From JBFMGD01 sp040751775 (lineage in GTDB: Bacteria > Bacillota > Dethiobacteria > DTU022), in NCBI GenBank assembly GCA_040751775.1, contig JBFMGD010000010.1, positions 1 through 64,000 of the forward strand: a stretch of DNA of 64,000 bases, given 5' to 3'. A program made the position numbers and the translations under genes. The notes under the pieces were generated by a model. That model was not told the DNA's origin, ran no database searches, and saw only the letters and a program-made list of their open reading frames with translations. Shown here one piece after another: positions 17,581-26,569 of the stretch (positions are counted from its first letter, which is position 1; the number at the start of each line of letters is the position of its first letter).

Positions 17581-17745
17581 AAGAAGGATAACCCTGAATT
17601 AGTTTTGTTATTGATCAGGCAACTTCTTTCGCTCTTGAACAAACGGTCCTGGGGTCTCAGTCAAGATATCATTAACGAAATTAGAGAGCGTTTAGTGGAG
17701 TTGTGTCCAAACTGGTCTTTTTAGCCCAGGAGTGGCTCCGGAGGG

Positions 17746-18015
17746 ATGATGATGCTGCCACCAGATAAACTCGATAGAGCAAGTGCGGAAGTAGCAGAAG
17801 AGAACGGCCTATTTCGGACTTTTTTAAAAGGCCGGAGCGCCGCAGAAGTAGATGATATTGTCCATGGTTTCCACCAGGACCTTTTTGGCAGTTTTGACTG
17901 TGTGACGTGCTCAAATTGCTGTAAAGTTATCGCACCGGTAGCTGCCGGGAGGCTTTTGATGAACTCTACGGCTCAAGGGGAGGCAGGTATCCTGAAAAAG
18001 CAGCTCAGGCAGTGA
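17746..18015 (+). pseudogene. Truncated YkgJ-type Cys-cluster protein
   Basis: ATG 17746 follows CCGGAGGG. About 65 residues lead to FDCVTCSNCCKVIAPV, the CxxCxxCC signature of the YkgJ/FliB-like metal-cluster family. Family members then continue with a DIxRIA segment and two more Cys. Here the frame changes character at about 17940 into sequence that reads sensibly only in the next frame, as part of the McrB-like gene. It is a deletion junction and the protein is probably non-functional. Confidence 0.55.
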
Positions 18016-18554
18016 CCTTGCGGGCACCCGAATTCCGCTCAGACTCAGGCGTCCCCTTTACCTCCCTGATTCACCCTTCCAACCCCGACTCCGGGCCGTA
18101 CGGCGGCATGAGTTTTGTTACCTTCCCCGTGGAAGGGCGGCCGGCCCTGGTTAGCATGGTTGTCGGCACCCAGGGCCTTAGCCCCGACGAAGAAGTCCTG
18201 GGCCGTCCCGGCCACGGCCGCAAGGCAGCGGCCATCTGCAGCTGGTTAAACAAAAAATACGGTCGGGGGGAGATGGTCGCCTGGGCCAAGCAGGACTCGG
18301 CCCGCATCGACCTGGATCTGCCGGGGAACATCAGGAGCCTCTTCTCGGACTACCAGCCGGTCTTTACCAGGTACGGAAGAGTAATCTACGACCTCTATGC
18401 CCCCGGCCAAAACCGTGTGGGAACAGAGAAATGCCTCAAGGCCTTCCTCGACCTGATGTTCGCGGAAAGGGGCCGTCAGCCCCTGAAAGGTGCCGAAGCG
18501 GACGCCCGGCGGATTCAGGCCGAGTACTTCTACGCCGCCGGTTTGCTTTCCTGA
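17946..18554 (+). pseudogene. McrB-like AAA+ protein, N-terminal domain only
   Basis: The frame continuous with GTG 18012 can be read back to about 17946 (REAFDELYGSRGGRYPEKAA). It carries a conserved N-terminal region seen, to my recollection, before AAA+ domains of McrB-like proteins: HPSNPDSGPYGGMSFVTFP, VVGTQGLSPDEEVLGRPGHG, AWAKQDSARIDLDLPG. It stops at 18554, just where the Walker A domain should begin. The whole NTPase is absent and McrC-like remnants follow directly. It is a broken type IV restriction-type system. Confidence 0.5.
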
Positions 18555-19239
18555 AACTGTGGTCCCAGACAGCCGTAGTTGAGTCTCATGGCTGCGAGCT
18601 GATGCAGCGCGCCTTCCAGGAGCTGCTGAATATCTTCGTGGAATACGCCGGTGCTGAAGCCCTGGACCTGCTTCCTCAGTGTTCCCTGCAGATTCCCCGA
18701 CCTGCGCGACGACCGGGAGCTTAAAGGGGCGATCCACTTTACCCTGCGCAAGCAGCTGTCCGGCCTGCAAAGCCAACGCACCGCCGGCGTAGTGGTCTTG
18801 CAGCTGCTGAAGCTGTGCCAGGAGCTGCTGGAAAGAGTGCGCGATGTTCCCGCCCTTCAGCCGGGCCAAAACAGGTTAAACAGCTGGTTCTGCGGCAACC
18901 TCGGCACTGCGGTATTCCGCCACGGCATTCAGGCCGTGGAGTGGACGGTTGACGACCGGGGCCTGGCCGGGCTGGGGGACCTGCAGGGTTTGCCGTGGCT
19001 GCTGCCCATGGATCTGTTTTTCGAGGCCTGGGTCGAGACGGTGGTCGGGCAGCTGGTCCGGCGCACCGGGGGATCGTAAAATCGGGCCACCAGCGGCAAA
19101 CCATCACTCCCCTCGGGTGGTCTCCCCCTTACCTGGCTCCCAGCGCTACCTGCTGCCGGACATCATCCTGGAGCGGGAGCAGGAGACCATCATTTTCGAG
19201 GCGATCTATCAAACATTGGCCCCTGCATTAAGCGCGTAA
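18555..19239 (+). pseudogene. McrC-like nuclease remnant, frameshifted
   Basis: Segments in different frames fit a McrC-type subunit. ELMQRAFQELLNIFVEYAG comes first, then after a frameshift near 18700 a helical region ending LPMDLFFEAWVETVVGQLVR, a stop at 19078, and in another frame RYLLPDIILEREQETIIFEA. The last piece resembles the PD-(D/E)xK core, but the position expected to be Lys reads Ile (EAIY for D/E-A-K-Y). With two frameshifts and a lost catalytic Lys it is dead. Together with the preceding gene it marks a former restriction locus. Confidence 0.5.
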
Positions 19240-19310
19240 ATTACCAGCACTGCATGACATCTCAACTACACTCTTAAACCTGCCTTATAACGGGTTTTCG
19301 ACACCCTAAA

Positions 19311-21058
19311 TCACAAAAATGCAGCAGTTAATTTATGACAAATATTCGCTCCGTTCTTTGACAACGGGATAGATATCAGGCGAGAACCCGGCCAGTATCA
19401 GCACCCTGGGCACTTTGAAGCGGCTGCCGAAAGCGCGGCGGTTGGGGTCTTCGGTGGTCATGACCATAACCGACTCCAGGCTCTTAAGAATTTTTTTGCC
19501 CGTAGGCCTGAAGGTTTTAACCTTGCCGGGAATGACCAGCGGTTCGGTCTCATATTTTATCGCCTCGCGCACCCGCCGTTCCAGCAGGCCGAACATGAGC
19601 AGGGCCATCAGCAGCACGTAGGCCAAAGCCTGGACGCGGCCGGGTTTTTTTAGAAAGACCGGGCCGACGAAGAGGGGGTCTTTTAAGAACTTAAATGAAG
19701 TCTCTACCTTGCTCTGGGCCTTGTACTGCTTGAGCACCTCATGGGGGCTGTATTCTTGATCGAGATTGGTGATCAAAACGAAACAGCTCAGGCGCTCTTT
19801 GGCTCTCTGCACCGCCTCCCGGTCAAGTGAGGCCTCGATCTGCAGGCGGTAAACTGTGGCTGTAGCGCTGTTCTTGCCCGGCCGGCCGGGCTTTCGCTTC
19901 TCTTCTGCGATGATTTTGCCCGTAATGGCGAAGTGCTCATCACGGTGCTCCTTAATAAACTGCGCACATGCCGCCTCGGCGTCGGGACAGCAGGCGTAGG
20001 TCTCCTTCATCTTGTTTTTAATCTCTTTATCCAGGGCACTGTTTCTTTTAGCCAGCTTTTTCTCCAAAGACCTGGCCTTGCGCCCGTCCAGCTTGGAAGA
20101 ATGCACCACCAGGAAGCGGTAATCATCATCACCAATGCTGCCGGGAAGCTCCCGGCAGCGGTAGGAGGCGGCATCCTTCCGGCTCGAGAAGGTGCCCAGC
20201 TCTAAAAAAGAATCTTCTTCCCAGGCCCTGTCTTTGAGCTCTTCTTCCAGGGAGAAGTTGCCCGGTAGCCTGGAGATAAACTTAAGATTATATTGCTTTA
20301 GCTTTTCTAAGTTGGCCTCGGTCACCAGGGCCGAATCGGCCACGTAGACAACTTTGGAGAGCATCTCGGGCGTCAGAGTGGCGGCCAGCTTTTCGATATA
20401 CTCAAAGTTCCAGGTCTTGTCGCTTAAGTTGCCACTGTTCACCTCGGCCGCCACCGGCACCTTGTCTTCGGTGACGCTTAAGCCGTAGAGAAACTGCTTT
20501 AAGTCGGGCCGTTTATCCTTGCTGTGGCCGTAGGTGATGAAAAAATCAGAGTCAGTGGCCTGCTCGTACTCGTAATCACCGTGCACCGAGATCGAGGTGG
20601 TGTCGCTGTACAGGTAATTCAAAGCAATCTGCTCGTGGCCGATCGCCCGCAGGCAGAGGGTGGAGAAGACCTCGTGCGGGCCCCGCTCGGCAAGCTTGTC
20701 CAGGGTGCGGGCCAAGTTGTAGTCGGTCAACTCTTCCAGGCTGACGCCCCGGCCGAAGAGGTTTTCTATGTCCATGTGCTCGTAGAACTCGTCGATGCGG
20801 TACAGGGGCCGCCTGCGGCCGAAGATGTTGATCACGATCGCCTTAATTCGCTTGCCCGGAGACATGCGGCACTGGGTCTGGTCCCACTTAACCATAGCCG
20901 ATGGTCTGGCCGATCTTCAACTCATCGTAGAGTGCCGATATCAGTGCGGCCGGGCCGCAGTGGAAAATTTCCGGCATCTTCATCCCTCCCGTATTGATCT
21001 TACTACGGGAGGGGAAAAAGTACAAGGTAATATATGGTAATTTACGCTGTTTTTGTGA
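19311..21058 (-). mobile_element. IS1634-type insertion sequence
   Basis: The left end TCACAAAAATGCAGC and the inverted right end (TTTTTGTGA at 21050-21058) share a 9-bp perfect core, with looser similarity inward. It encodes one transposase on the minus strand. No target duplication is visible. Confidence 0.75.
19333..20983 (-). pseudogene. IS1634-family DDE transposase with 5' frameshift
   Basis: From 20895 leftward a 520-residue frame has the IS1634 order: WDQTQCRMSPGKRIKAIVIN, LYSDTTSISVHGDYE with the first catalytic Asp, YVADSALVTEANLEKL, a long basic insert, then KVETSFKFLKDPLFVGPVFL with the catalytic Glu. The expected N-terminus lies upstream in another frame, from ATG 20983 after GGGAGGG (MKMPEIFHCGPAALISALYD). 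It stops after 31 codons just before MVKWDQ. A one-base indel near 20895 has split the gene. Initiation at ATG 20895 might still give nearly all of the protein. Confidence 0.85.
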
Positions 21059-21124
21059 TTATTTTTCTGACTTGTTAGCTTGTTGCATAATTAGGCGATA
21101 TGGAAAATTTTTGGGTGTTGAATG

Positions 21125-21205
21125 CAGGGTTTAATTTCATATCATCAGGAGTTTGGGCAATATAGCCCATCTTTGTTTATTCCAAGCTGGCACATGGGCT
21201 TAAAT
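21125..21205. repeat. 81-bp non-coding repeat, copy 2
   Basis: Partner of 12680-12760. Conserved blocks are CAGGGTTTAATTTCA, ATCATCAGGAGTTTGGG and CTTTGTTTATTCCAAGCTGG. A central hairpin TGGGC-N6-GCCCA is fully Watson-Crick in this copy. Confidence 0.65.
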
Positions 21206-21858
21206 TGTGCCAGCCGTCACCCGTACGGTTCAGCCAATCTCGTCTACAACCCGCAGAACCTGACGGGCACTTCACACCGTACCCGCGGGCATCCTTGAAC
21301 CCGGGGTGAGGTGCCGCTGGAACATGCAGGCGGGTAACAGCGCGGGGTGGAGCCCTGTATCGCTGACACTGTTTTTTCAGACCGCTCCGACTGTAACTGT
21401 GCCCCCGCAGGTGATCTTGTCATCTCCGGCCCCTGGCGCTGCCGGGGGGTGTCCAGTACTCCGACCTTAAGCTGGCAGGCGGCCTCTGGCAGGTCTCCCG
21501 GGATTCTATGCATCATCCGGTGATTGTGGTTCTTGGCATGGTAATCGTTTTTTCTTATCAATGACCGCTTAATGCGTTTCATTAATAATGGTTTCGAAAT
21601 ACAAGTAACTACTACGCTTTAATAACTGAAAGAACTTCGACCCTGAAGTATTAGATCAGATGTCGGCAGTAGATGAAGAAAGGCAAAATATAGTATTTGA
21701 ACATGGATTTCATATAGGGAAAATCGGAAGAAATAACGTTGTGCACTAGTTAAAGATAAGGTCCAAACACCTAATGATTTTTCGGTCCCAAGAGAGAGAT
21801 AGATCAGATAGACCTATCGGATCCAGTTGAACCCATTAATAACATATATGGAAAGCAT

Positions 21859-21883
21859 AACAGGCTACTAAGGCCTGTTTTTT
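21859..21883 (+). terminator. Terminator-like hairpin
   Basis: CAGGC / GCCTG with a 7-base loop is followed by six T. No intact gene lies upstream, so it may be left from a lost gene. Confidence 0.55.
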
Positions 21884-22114
21884 ACATCTGATATTTTTTT
21901 GCAGGAAAATGTTGTAGTATGTTGAACATAATCTATGAGTATTTGTTACAGCACCCTTAATCTACTATATTCATTCTATACTCTCATAGCAAGTAAACCT
22001 CTTACTTATAATGTCCAGCAATAGACATTGTTAATTGTCCACGGTTTGACGGAATAGAAGGCCACACAATTACTGCCATCATGCTGACTGGTATTAATTA
22101 CAACGGAGGAAGCC

Positions 22115-22789
22115 TTGAGAGACCTACTCGACCTCATAAAACGTATCGGATCCAAGGTAGTTTCGTGCGACGCAGGATGTACGGGTACTTCCTGCGACCC
22201 ATCTAAGGGGATCATTCCACGATGTCTCTTCCTTGAGGACAGTAGCAACGGAAGCACGGGGGCAGTCGTCGTAGGGTTGAACCCAGGATCGGCTAGAAAT
22301 CACGAACGAAATTTCTATTGCAAGAATGGTTGCACGTACAGTGCGGTAGATGAGTACTGGAGGCAGCACCTCAAGGACAGTAATAGTTACTACGTGCGCC
22401 TCCGTCGCTTGGCCATCGCTCTTGGAATCGATGGTACGATTTGGTGGACCGAATTGGCTAAATGTGAAACCGCGCCCGGTAAGAAATCGCTGCCGCTGCA
22501 GGCCCTGCGATATTGTGGAGCGCGTTTCTTGTATCGGGAGCTCGACGTAATTCCGGCGGATTGGGTGATCATTGCCGTTGGGCGTGAAGCGTACAAAGCA
22601 CTCGCTTACCTGATGCCTGCCCGCACTATTCTTGGCTGTCCTCACCCCACCGGATCCCACGGACACTTCAACAATCTGTTCAAAGGCGATACTCTTGTAC
22701 CTGAAGCGAGAGAAATCGTTGAGGTTTGCTTGGAAAGCAAGGAGCCCGTAGCTGCGTGGCTAACAAACGTTTCCAGCGGACAGCGCTGA
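22115..22789 (+). CDS. Uracil-DNA glycosylase superfamily protein
   Basis: The 224-residue protein starts at TTG 22115 just after GGAGGA. Two UDG-superfamily signatures are visible: AVVVGLNPGSARNHE (motif A, GxNPG) at about residues 50-64 and GCPHPTGSHGHF (motif B, H-P-x-G) at about 178-189. Several Cys near the N-terminus (SCDAGCTGTSCDP, then PRC) could bind a metal or Fe-S cluster, but the spacing does not match family 4. Its substrate may be uracil or another damaged base, or it may be one of the non-repair UDG-like proteins of mobile DNA. It sits between insertion sequences with a nuclease-like gene downstream. Confidence 0.7.
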   Translation: MRDLLDLIKRIGSKVVSCDAGCTGTSCDPSKGIIPRCLFLEDSSNGSTGAVVVGLNPGSARNHERNFYCKNGCTYSAVDEYWRQHLKDSNSYYVRLRRLAIALGIDGTIWWTELAKCETAPGKKSLPLQALRYCGARFLYRELDVIPADWVIIAVGREAYKALAYLMPARTILGCPHPTGSHGHFNNLFKGDTLVPEAREIVEVCLESKEPVAAWLTNVSSGQR

Positions 22790-22846
22790 TGCGCTGCCGT
22801 TGAAGCGCATCTTCTTGAGAAAGACAACATGGGGAGGAAAGAAAAT

Positions 22847-23320
22847 TTGAAAATTAGCATACCAGTTAGTGTGCTAACTTTTACTAATGAACAATATAAA
22901 AAATGGGTAAATGGGGAAAGAGAAAATTGTTTGGACCCGTATTGTTTAAAGTTACCGGGTTCCTATGGTTTTGGAGAAGCCATAGTTGGAGAGCATTATA
23001 GTTCTCTTGGTTATCGTTGGATTCACCATGACTTTAATGTTTTTGGAGGAAATAAAATCGGTAAATACCCACTAGCAGAGGAAATTTTAATTAAATGTTT
23101 TGGTAAAGAGAAATTTGACTGGGCAAGAAGTTTATATAGATCAATTAAAGATATAGAAGAACCGGATTTATTAATATATAAACCTGATTTTACTGAAATA
23201 AGATTTGCAGAATCAAAAAGGGTAGATACCCGGGATAAGTTCTGGGAAATTCAAATTAGGGGATTAGTAGTTTTGTTAGTGTTACTGGGTTGTAGATTTA
23301 CTTGGCAGTCCATCACATAA
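22847..23320 (+). CDS. PD-(D/E)xK nuclease-like hypothetical protein
   Basis: I prefer TTG 22847, placed after GGGAGG; the ATG at 22829 lies upstream of that site. The ~157-residue protein has a possible nuclease core near the C-terminus: IEEPDLLIYKPD (PD), then EIRFAESKRVDTRDKFW (E-x-K) and the helix IRGLVVLLVLLGCRF, an arrangement like VRR-NUC-type domains. The coding DNA is strikingly AT-rich compared with the GC-rich UDG-family gene next door, which suggests recent transfer. It ends 70 bases before an insertion sequence and may be slightly truncated. The function is not known. Confidence 0.55.
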   Translation: MKISIPVSVLTFTNEQYKKWVNGERENCLDPYCLKLPGSYGFGEAIVGEHYSSLGYRWIHHDFNVFGGNKIGKYPLAEEILIKCFGKEKFDWARSLYRSIKDIEEPDLLIYKPDFTEIRFAESKRVDTRDKFWEIQIRGLVVLLVLLGCRFTWQSIT

Positions 23321-23390
23321 ATCTGTGTTGCCGGTTCCGATGCGCTTCGACACAAACCACCGAGCATAATTTAAGAGCTAATTAGACTAA

Positions 23391-24950
23391 TTAGTGTCCC
23401 CTGATAAACGCGATCTTTGAAAACTGAATATGCTCATGCCGAAGCTGCGGGTCCTGAAGCTGCCGTGTTTACCTTTCAATATTCCCGGTATTAACACAGT
23501 TGGGCCATTCTCCTTAAGTTATATGCCATAATACTCAACCCAACCCACTGATTATTACCGGCGGTGCCCTTGTAGCGGCTCCGGGTTATGCCATATTTGC
23601 GCTTCAGCAAACTAATGACGCTCTCCACCCCAGCCCGGAACCGTTGCAAGAGCTTAAACCACCACTGATTCTCAAACTCTTTTCTTTCAGCGCTCTTGCG
23701 GCCACGGACACGTATACCAATTCTCGGTATTCCCATTTCGGTTAATTTGCGATGGTTCTCAGCAGTGCCGTAGATAACATCAGCCGTAACGGCTCTAGGC
23801 TTGCCGACAAGCCTGGTGTGGGTTTCCACCGCGGGTATCAATAAATCGGAGTCTGCGGGATTGCCGTTTTGCAGGTCGTAATCTGTTACCACCTGCTCTT
23901 CGGTAACGGCGACGTTGAGCTTGCGGCCGAACTCCACCGGTTTACTCATTTTCCCCTTTTTGATCGGATGGGCCTCAGGGTCAAAAAAGCTAACAATGCG
24001 CTTGGGGATATGGCGTTGTCCGGCCAGCACTTTCTCGGTTTGGTCAATTATTTCCTTAAGAAGATCGGTTTGCTGGTCCAGCTTTTCCGCCACGGGGTGC
24101 GAGCCCAGCTTCGAGCGCACGCCTTCGGCGGAGGAAACCACCTCTTCGGCTACAACTTTAATCTCAGCGGTGATCTTTTGAATCTGCTCTTTTTGGGGTT
24201 CGCCTTTTTTGCGGGTCGACTTTAATATTTGAGCAAGCTTATACAACCGTTTCTTCACTTTGCGGGTATGGTCAACGAACCCTTGAGCCTCTTTACTCCC
24301 GGTTGCCTTGAGCTTTTTGACGGTCCTGGTAATAACCCTGATTCTGTCGGCCAATATACTTGAATCTGTTGGGTAATGAATATCGGCTTCCACGACGGTG
24401 CTGTCGACCCGTAGCTTCCGGCCCCGGATGATTTTTTTCTCCTTGGCCCTTTGAACAAGAAGCTCATTTAGTTCTTTGATGGTATCCTCGCCATATCGTT
24501 TCGTGCTTTTAATCAATGTTGTCGAGTCGGGAACCGGATCGTCTAGCTGCAGGCGACAAAAAGTGCGCCATTTGATGCTGTCGGCTACTTCTTTGACTAA
24601 TGTTTCATAGCCCAGTTCGTAACGGTGTTTTAGATACATGAGTCGTATATATACTTCAACCGGCACCGTCGCTCTGCCGGTACGAGTCCGGAACCTTTTT
24701 GTGAAGGGTTCCATGAAGGCTTCATCGTCTAACAACCGGTCCACTTTGGAAAGTTCTTCGTTCAACTGGAACAGCTCCCGGGGCAGCATGGATTCATAAA
24801 TACTTGTTTGCCTGCTTTTATCATGGTAAAGCTTAAGCATGCTTCTGATCCCTCCCTCTTAGTCCATTATATCATTAATCGCCAAATTGGAGGAGAGGGT
24901 AAACCCGATTTTATTGGCTTTTTTAGCCGCGTTTATCAGGGGACACTAAA
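23391..24950 (-). mobile_element. DDE insertion sequence with perfect 20-bp inverted ends
   Basis: AGTGTCCCCTGATAAACGCG at 23393-23412 is exactly inverted at 24929-24948, and pairing extends into a flanking TTA/TAA that may be the target. It contains one intact transposase on the minus strand and looks recently active. Confidence 0.92.
23491..24840 (-). CDS. IS5/IS1182-like DDE transposase
   Basis: This intact 449-residue transposase, with ATG 24840 after GGGAGGGATC, has an N-terminal DUF772-like domain (TVPVEVYIRLMYLKHRYELG, WRTFCRLQLDDPVPDSTTL). The catalytic domain follows, with LRVDSTVVEADIHYPTDSS (first Asp), AVTADVIYGTAENHRKL (second Asp) and RAGVESVISLLKRKYG (Glu). A Lys-rich helical insert lies between. 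This is the pattern of IS5-superfamily/IS1182-type enzymes; the exact family needs a database match. The gene is complete and its ends are perfect, so it is the element here most likely to be mobile. Confidence 0.9.
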   Translation of the reverse strand: MLKLYHDKSRQTSIYESMLPRELFQLNEELSKVDRLLDDEAFMEPFTKRFRTRTGRATVPVEVYIRLMYLKHRYELGYETLVKEVADSIKWRTFCRLQLDDPVPDSTTLIKSTKRYGEDTIKELNELLVQRAKEKKIIRGRKLRVDSTVVEADIHYPTDSSILADRIRVITRTVKKLKATGSKEAQGFVDHTRKVKKRLYKLAQILKSTRKKGEPQKEQIQKITAEIKVVAEEVVSSAEGVRSKLGSHPVAEKLDQQTDLLKEIIDQTEKVLAGQRHIPKRIVSFFDPEAHPIKKGKMSKPVEFGRKLNVAVTEEQVVTDYDLQNGNPADSDLLIPAVETHTRLVGKPRAVTADVIYGTAENHRKLTEMGIPRIGIRVRGRKSAERKEFENQWWFKLLQRFRAGVESVISLLKRKYGITRSRYKGTAGNNQWVGLSIMAYNLRRMAQLC

Positions 24951-25030
24951 TAACCCAAGGATGTGAGGGTCTATATCCGGTTTTAACCAGATAGATGAAC
25001 TGTAAGAAGCAGCAGATAGGCAATGCACAA

Positions 25031-25147
25031 TATTTAGTGACATTTACGTGACACGGGAGCCGATTTCGGCTCCCGTGTAAGTCTAAAAATCCTTGATTTT
25101 ACTGGTCGGAGCGAGAGGATTTGAACCTCCGGCCTCTTGGTCCCGAA
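25031..25147. repeat. Right copy of 117-bp att-type direct repeat
   Basis: Identical to 844-960 apart from scattered changes in the hairpin loop and the 10 bases after it. Here the repeat continues into the complete tRNA-Pro gene, so this is the end that keeps the functional tRNA. It bounds about 24 kb of island DNA. Confidence 0.85.
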
Positions 25148-25179
25148 CCAAGCGCGCTACCAAGCTGCGCTACGCCCCG
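25103..25179 (-). tRNA. tRNA-Pro (anticodon CGG)
   Basis: A 77-nt cloverleaf on the minus strand with encoded CCA. The anticodon stem CTTGG/CCAAG encloses the loop TTCGGGA, giving anticodon CGG. The T-arm GGTTCAAATCC is normal. A hairpin with a GC-rich stem lies just downstream (25050-25078) as terminator. It is the integration site of the island. Confidence 0.96.
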
Positions 25180-25308
25180 TTGGTGCTAATAGATTATAAC
25201 ACAGCCTTAAGCCTAGAACAATAGCCTGACCTGCGGCTAATTGTATGAAAATGAGGCAACTATTCCATAATAAATTTTGAATCCATTATCCGCAAGGGAG
25301 TAATTTTT

Positions 25309-26268
25309 TTGAAGGGCAAGGTAGTTGAACTAAAGCGCATAGCAGGTTCTGCAGGATTATACCGGGAAAACTGCCCTTGGGAAAAAATTTTAGAATGCAT
25401 TCGGCCGCGCATCGAAGAGGTGGATATTTACCTTGAACGAGCGGTAAGTAAAGCCCCCGAGTTGATCAGAAATACCTTGTGGCGGCTGGCTTTGGATGAT
25501 AAACGGTTGGTGCCGGCTCTATTTTTAACTGTGGCCGGCCTTAATTATACCGGTAATCACAAATCACGGCTGGCCGCCTCGCTGCAGTCACTGCAACTTG
25601 CAATCCAGGCCCATTGTTCCCTCGAAGAACCGGCACTGACACCAACTCCTACCGAAGTGATCTTATCCGGTGATTTCTATTTTAGCCTGGCGCTTACCGC
25701 GGCGGCGGATATACCGATTTTTATTATGGGGATGGCTGAAATAATCAACCGGGTGGCTTCCAGCATTGTCTGTAAGCCTCATTACCAAACATATTCAAGC
25801 GGTCTCCGCCAACGTTACCTGCAGCATATCAGTGACAGCCATGCTTCCATTATCGCCTTGGCCGCAAGCCTCGGCGCCTGGTACGCCAAACTGAGTCCAA
25901 GGCAAAATGAAGCCTTGGCTTATTTCGGACACTATCTGGGCATGGGGCTTGAGATAAGAGAGGAATTTGCTCTCTTTGAAGCGGATCTAAAACAAAAAGC
26001 CGGCACACCCAGGCTAACGTTACCCCTGGCTTATATATTGGAGCAAAGCCCCTCAGGCAGGGAGCTGTTCAAAGCGCTGGACCACACCGCGATCGAATTT
26101 GATTACAGGCTGCTTGAACAAGAAAAGGAGCGCACTGACCTGGAAGGATTTATCAGCCGGGTCGCCGCCAATTGCTTCTCCAAGGCCTCCGAATTCCTGG
26201 ATTCGCTGCAGGCGAACCTGGAGCAAGAGACTCTGGCGGTGTTGAGGCAGTTTATTTTTCTGAAATAG
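25309..26268 (+). CDS. Degenerate polyprenyl synthetase-like protein
   Basis: The all-helical 319-residue protein starts at TTG 25309 after AAGGGAG. The order of segments resembles trans-prenyl synthases of the HepT/IspB type: IRNTLWRLALDDKRLVPALF, then LQLAIQAHCSLEEP where HxxSLxHDDxxD is expected, then VILSGDFYFSLALTAAAD matching the 'llvGDyLfa.a' helix. The first Asp-rich motif is lost (SLEEP), and no second DDxxD is seen. It therefore probably has no catalytic activity of its own and may be a regulatory or partner subunit. It stands alone just outside the island. Confidence 0.6.
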   Translation: MKGKVVELKRIAGSAGLYRENCPWEKILECIRPRIEEVDIYLERAVSKAPELIRNTLWRLALDDKRLVPALFLTVAGLNYTGNHKSRLAASLQSLQLAIQAHCSLEEPALTPTPTEVILSGDFYFSLALTAAADIPIFIMGMAEIINRVASSIVCKPHYQTYSSGLRQRYLQHISDSHASIIALAASLGAWYAKLSPRQNEALAYFGHYLGMGLEIREEFALFEADLKQKAGTPRLTLPLAYILEQSPSGRELFKALDHTAIEFDYRLLEQEKERTDLEGFISRVAANCFSKASEFLDSLQANLEQETLAVLRQFIFLK

Positions 26269-26330
26269 TTTGTGCAAATTGTAACTAATGCTTGAGAAAA
26301 AAGTAACTTGTGTAAATATTTAAAATATTG

Positions 26331-26359
26331 TTGACAAATCTTTTTGGAGTTCATATAAT
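26331..26359 (+). promoter_or_regulatory. Consensus sigma70/sigmaA promoter
   Basis: TTGACA (26331-26336), a 17-base spacer, and TATAAT (26354-26359) match the consensus at all twelve positions. It sits 68 bases upstream of the first of two microprotein genes, so these are likely strongly expressed. Confidence 0.9.
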
Positions 26360-26426
26360 AGGCTTAAGAAAGGGATCGTTTAGGCGGCCAGTAATATAAC
26401 CGGTACCACAATTGAGGCGTTTAAAA

Positions 26427-26519
26427 ATGCTTCGCTACATTATCATGATCGGTATTATCCTGATTATTTCCTGGTCAATCAGGTTGCTGATTAGAAGGGA
26501 TATTTCCAAACGCAATTAA
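26427..26519 (+). CDS. Small single-helix membrane protein (microprotein 1)
   Basis: Thirty codons encode MLRYIIMIGIILIISWSIRL followed by LIRRDISKRN: one transmembrane helix and a basic tail. A GAGGCG ribosome site is 6 bases upstream. It is closely similar in pattern to the next microprotein (LLIS..VRFVIARDVRKSE), sharing the I/L-rich helix, an R before the exit and an R-D-(I/V)-x-K tail. The pair lies behind a consensus promoter. No known family is recognised; insertion into the membrane with a cytosolic basic tail is inferred. Confidence 0.6.
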   Translation: MLRYIIMIGIILIISWSIRLLIRRDISKRN

Positions 26520-26569
26520 GTCGCGCAAAATATGCAGAACCACTACTATTTTGAAAAGGAGGTATAACA

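Larger units (their letters stand above)
21061..22114. other. Gene-free kilobase between IS1634 and the UDG-family gene
   Basis: No supported gene is present. It contains repeat copy 2 (21125-21205), a GC-rich stretch at 21210-21580 whose 112-codon minus-strand frame has no family resemblance or ribosome site, and an AT-rich part with stops in all frames. A terminator-like hairpin is at 21859-21883. It reads as decayed DNA between insertions. Confidence 0.5.

Noticed and set aside
18246..18869. 207-codon minus-strand frame
   Set aside because: It is antisense to the McrB-like fragment, whose plus-strand frame has clear conserved motifs; its codon pattern is a GC-rich shadow.
20524..20997. 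157-codon plus-strand frame
   Set aside because: Shadow of the IS1634-type transposase on the other strand.
21205..21580. Possible group II intron fragment or 112-codon gene on the minus strand
   Set aside because: A CCGTACGGTTC piece recalls domain V, but the GAAA-tetraloop hairpin and reverse transcriptase are absent; the frame has no family features or ribosome site.
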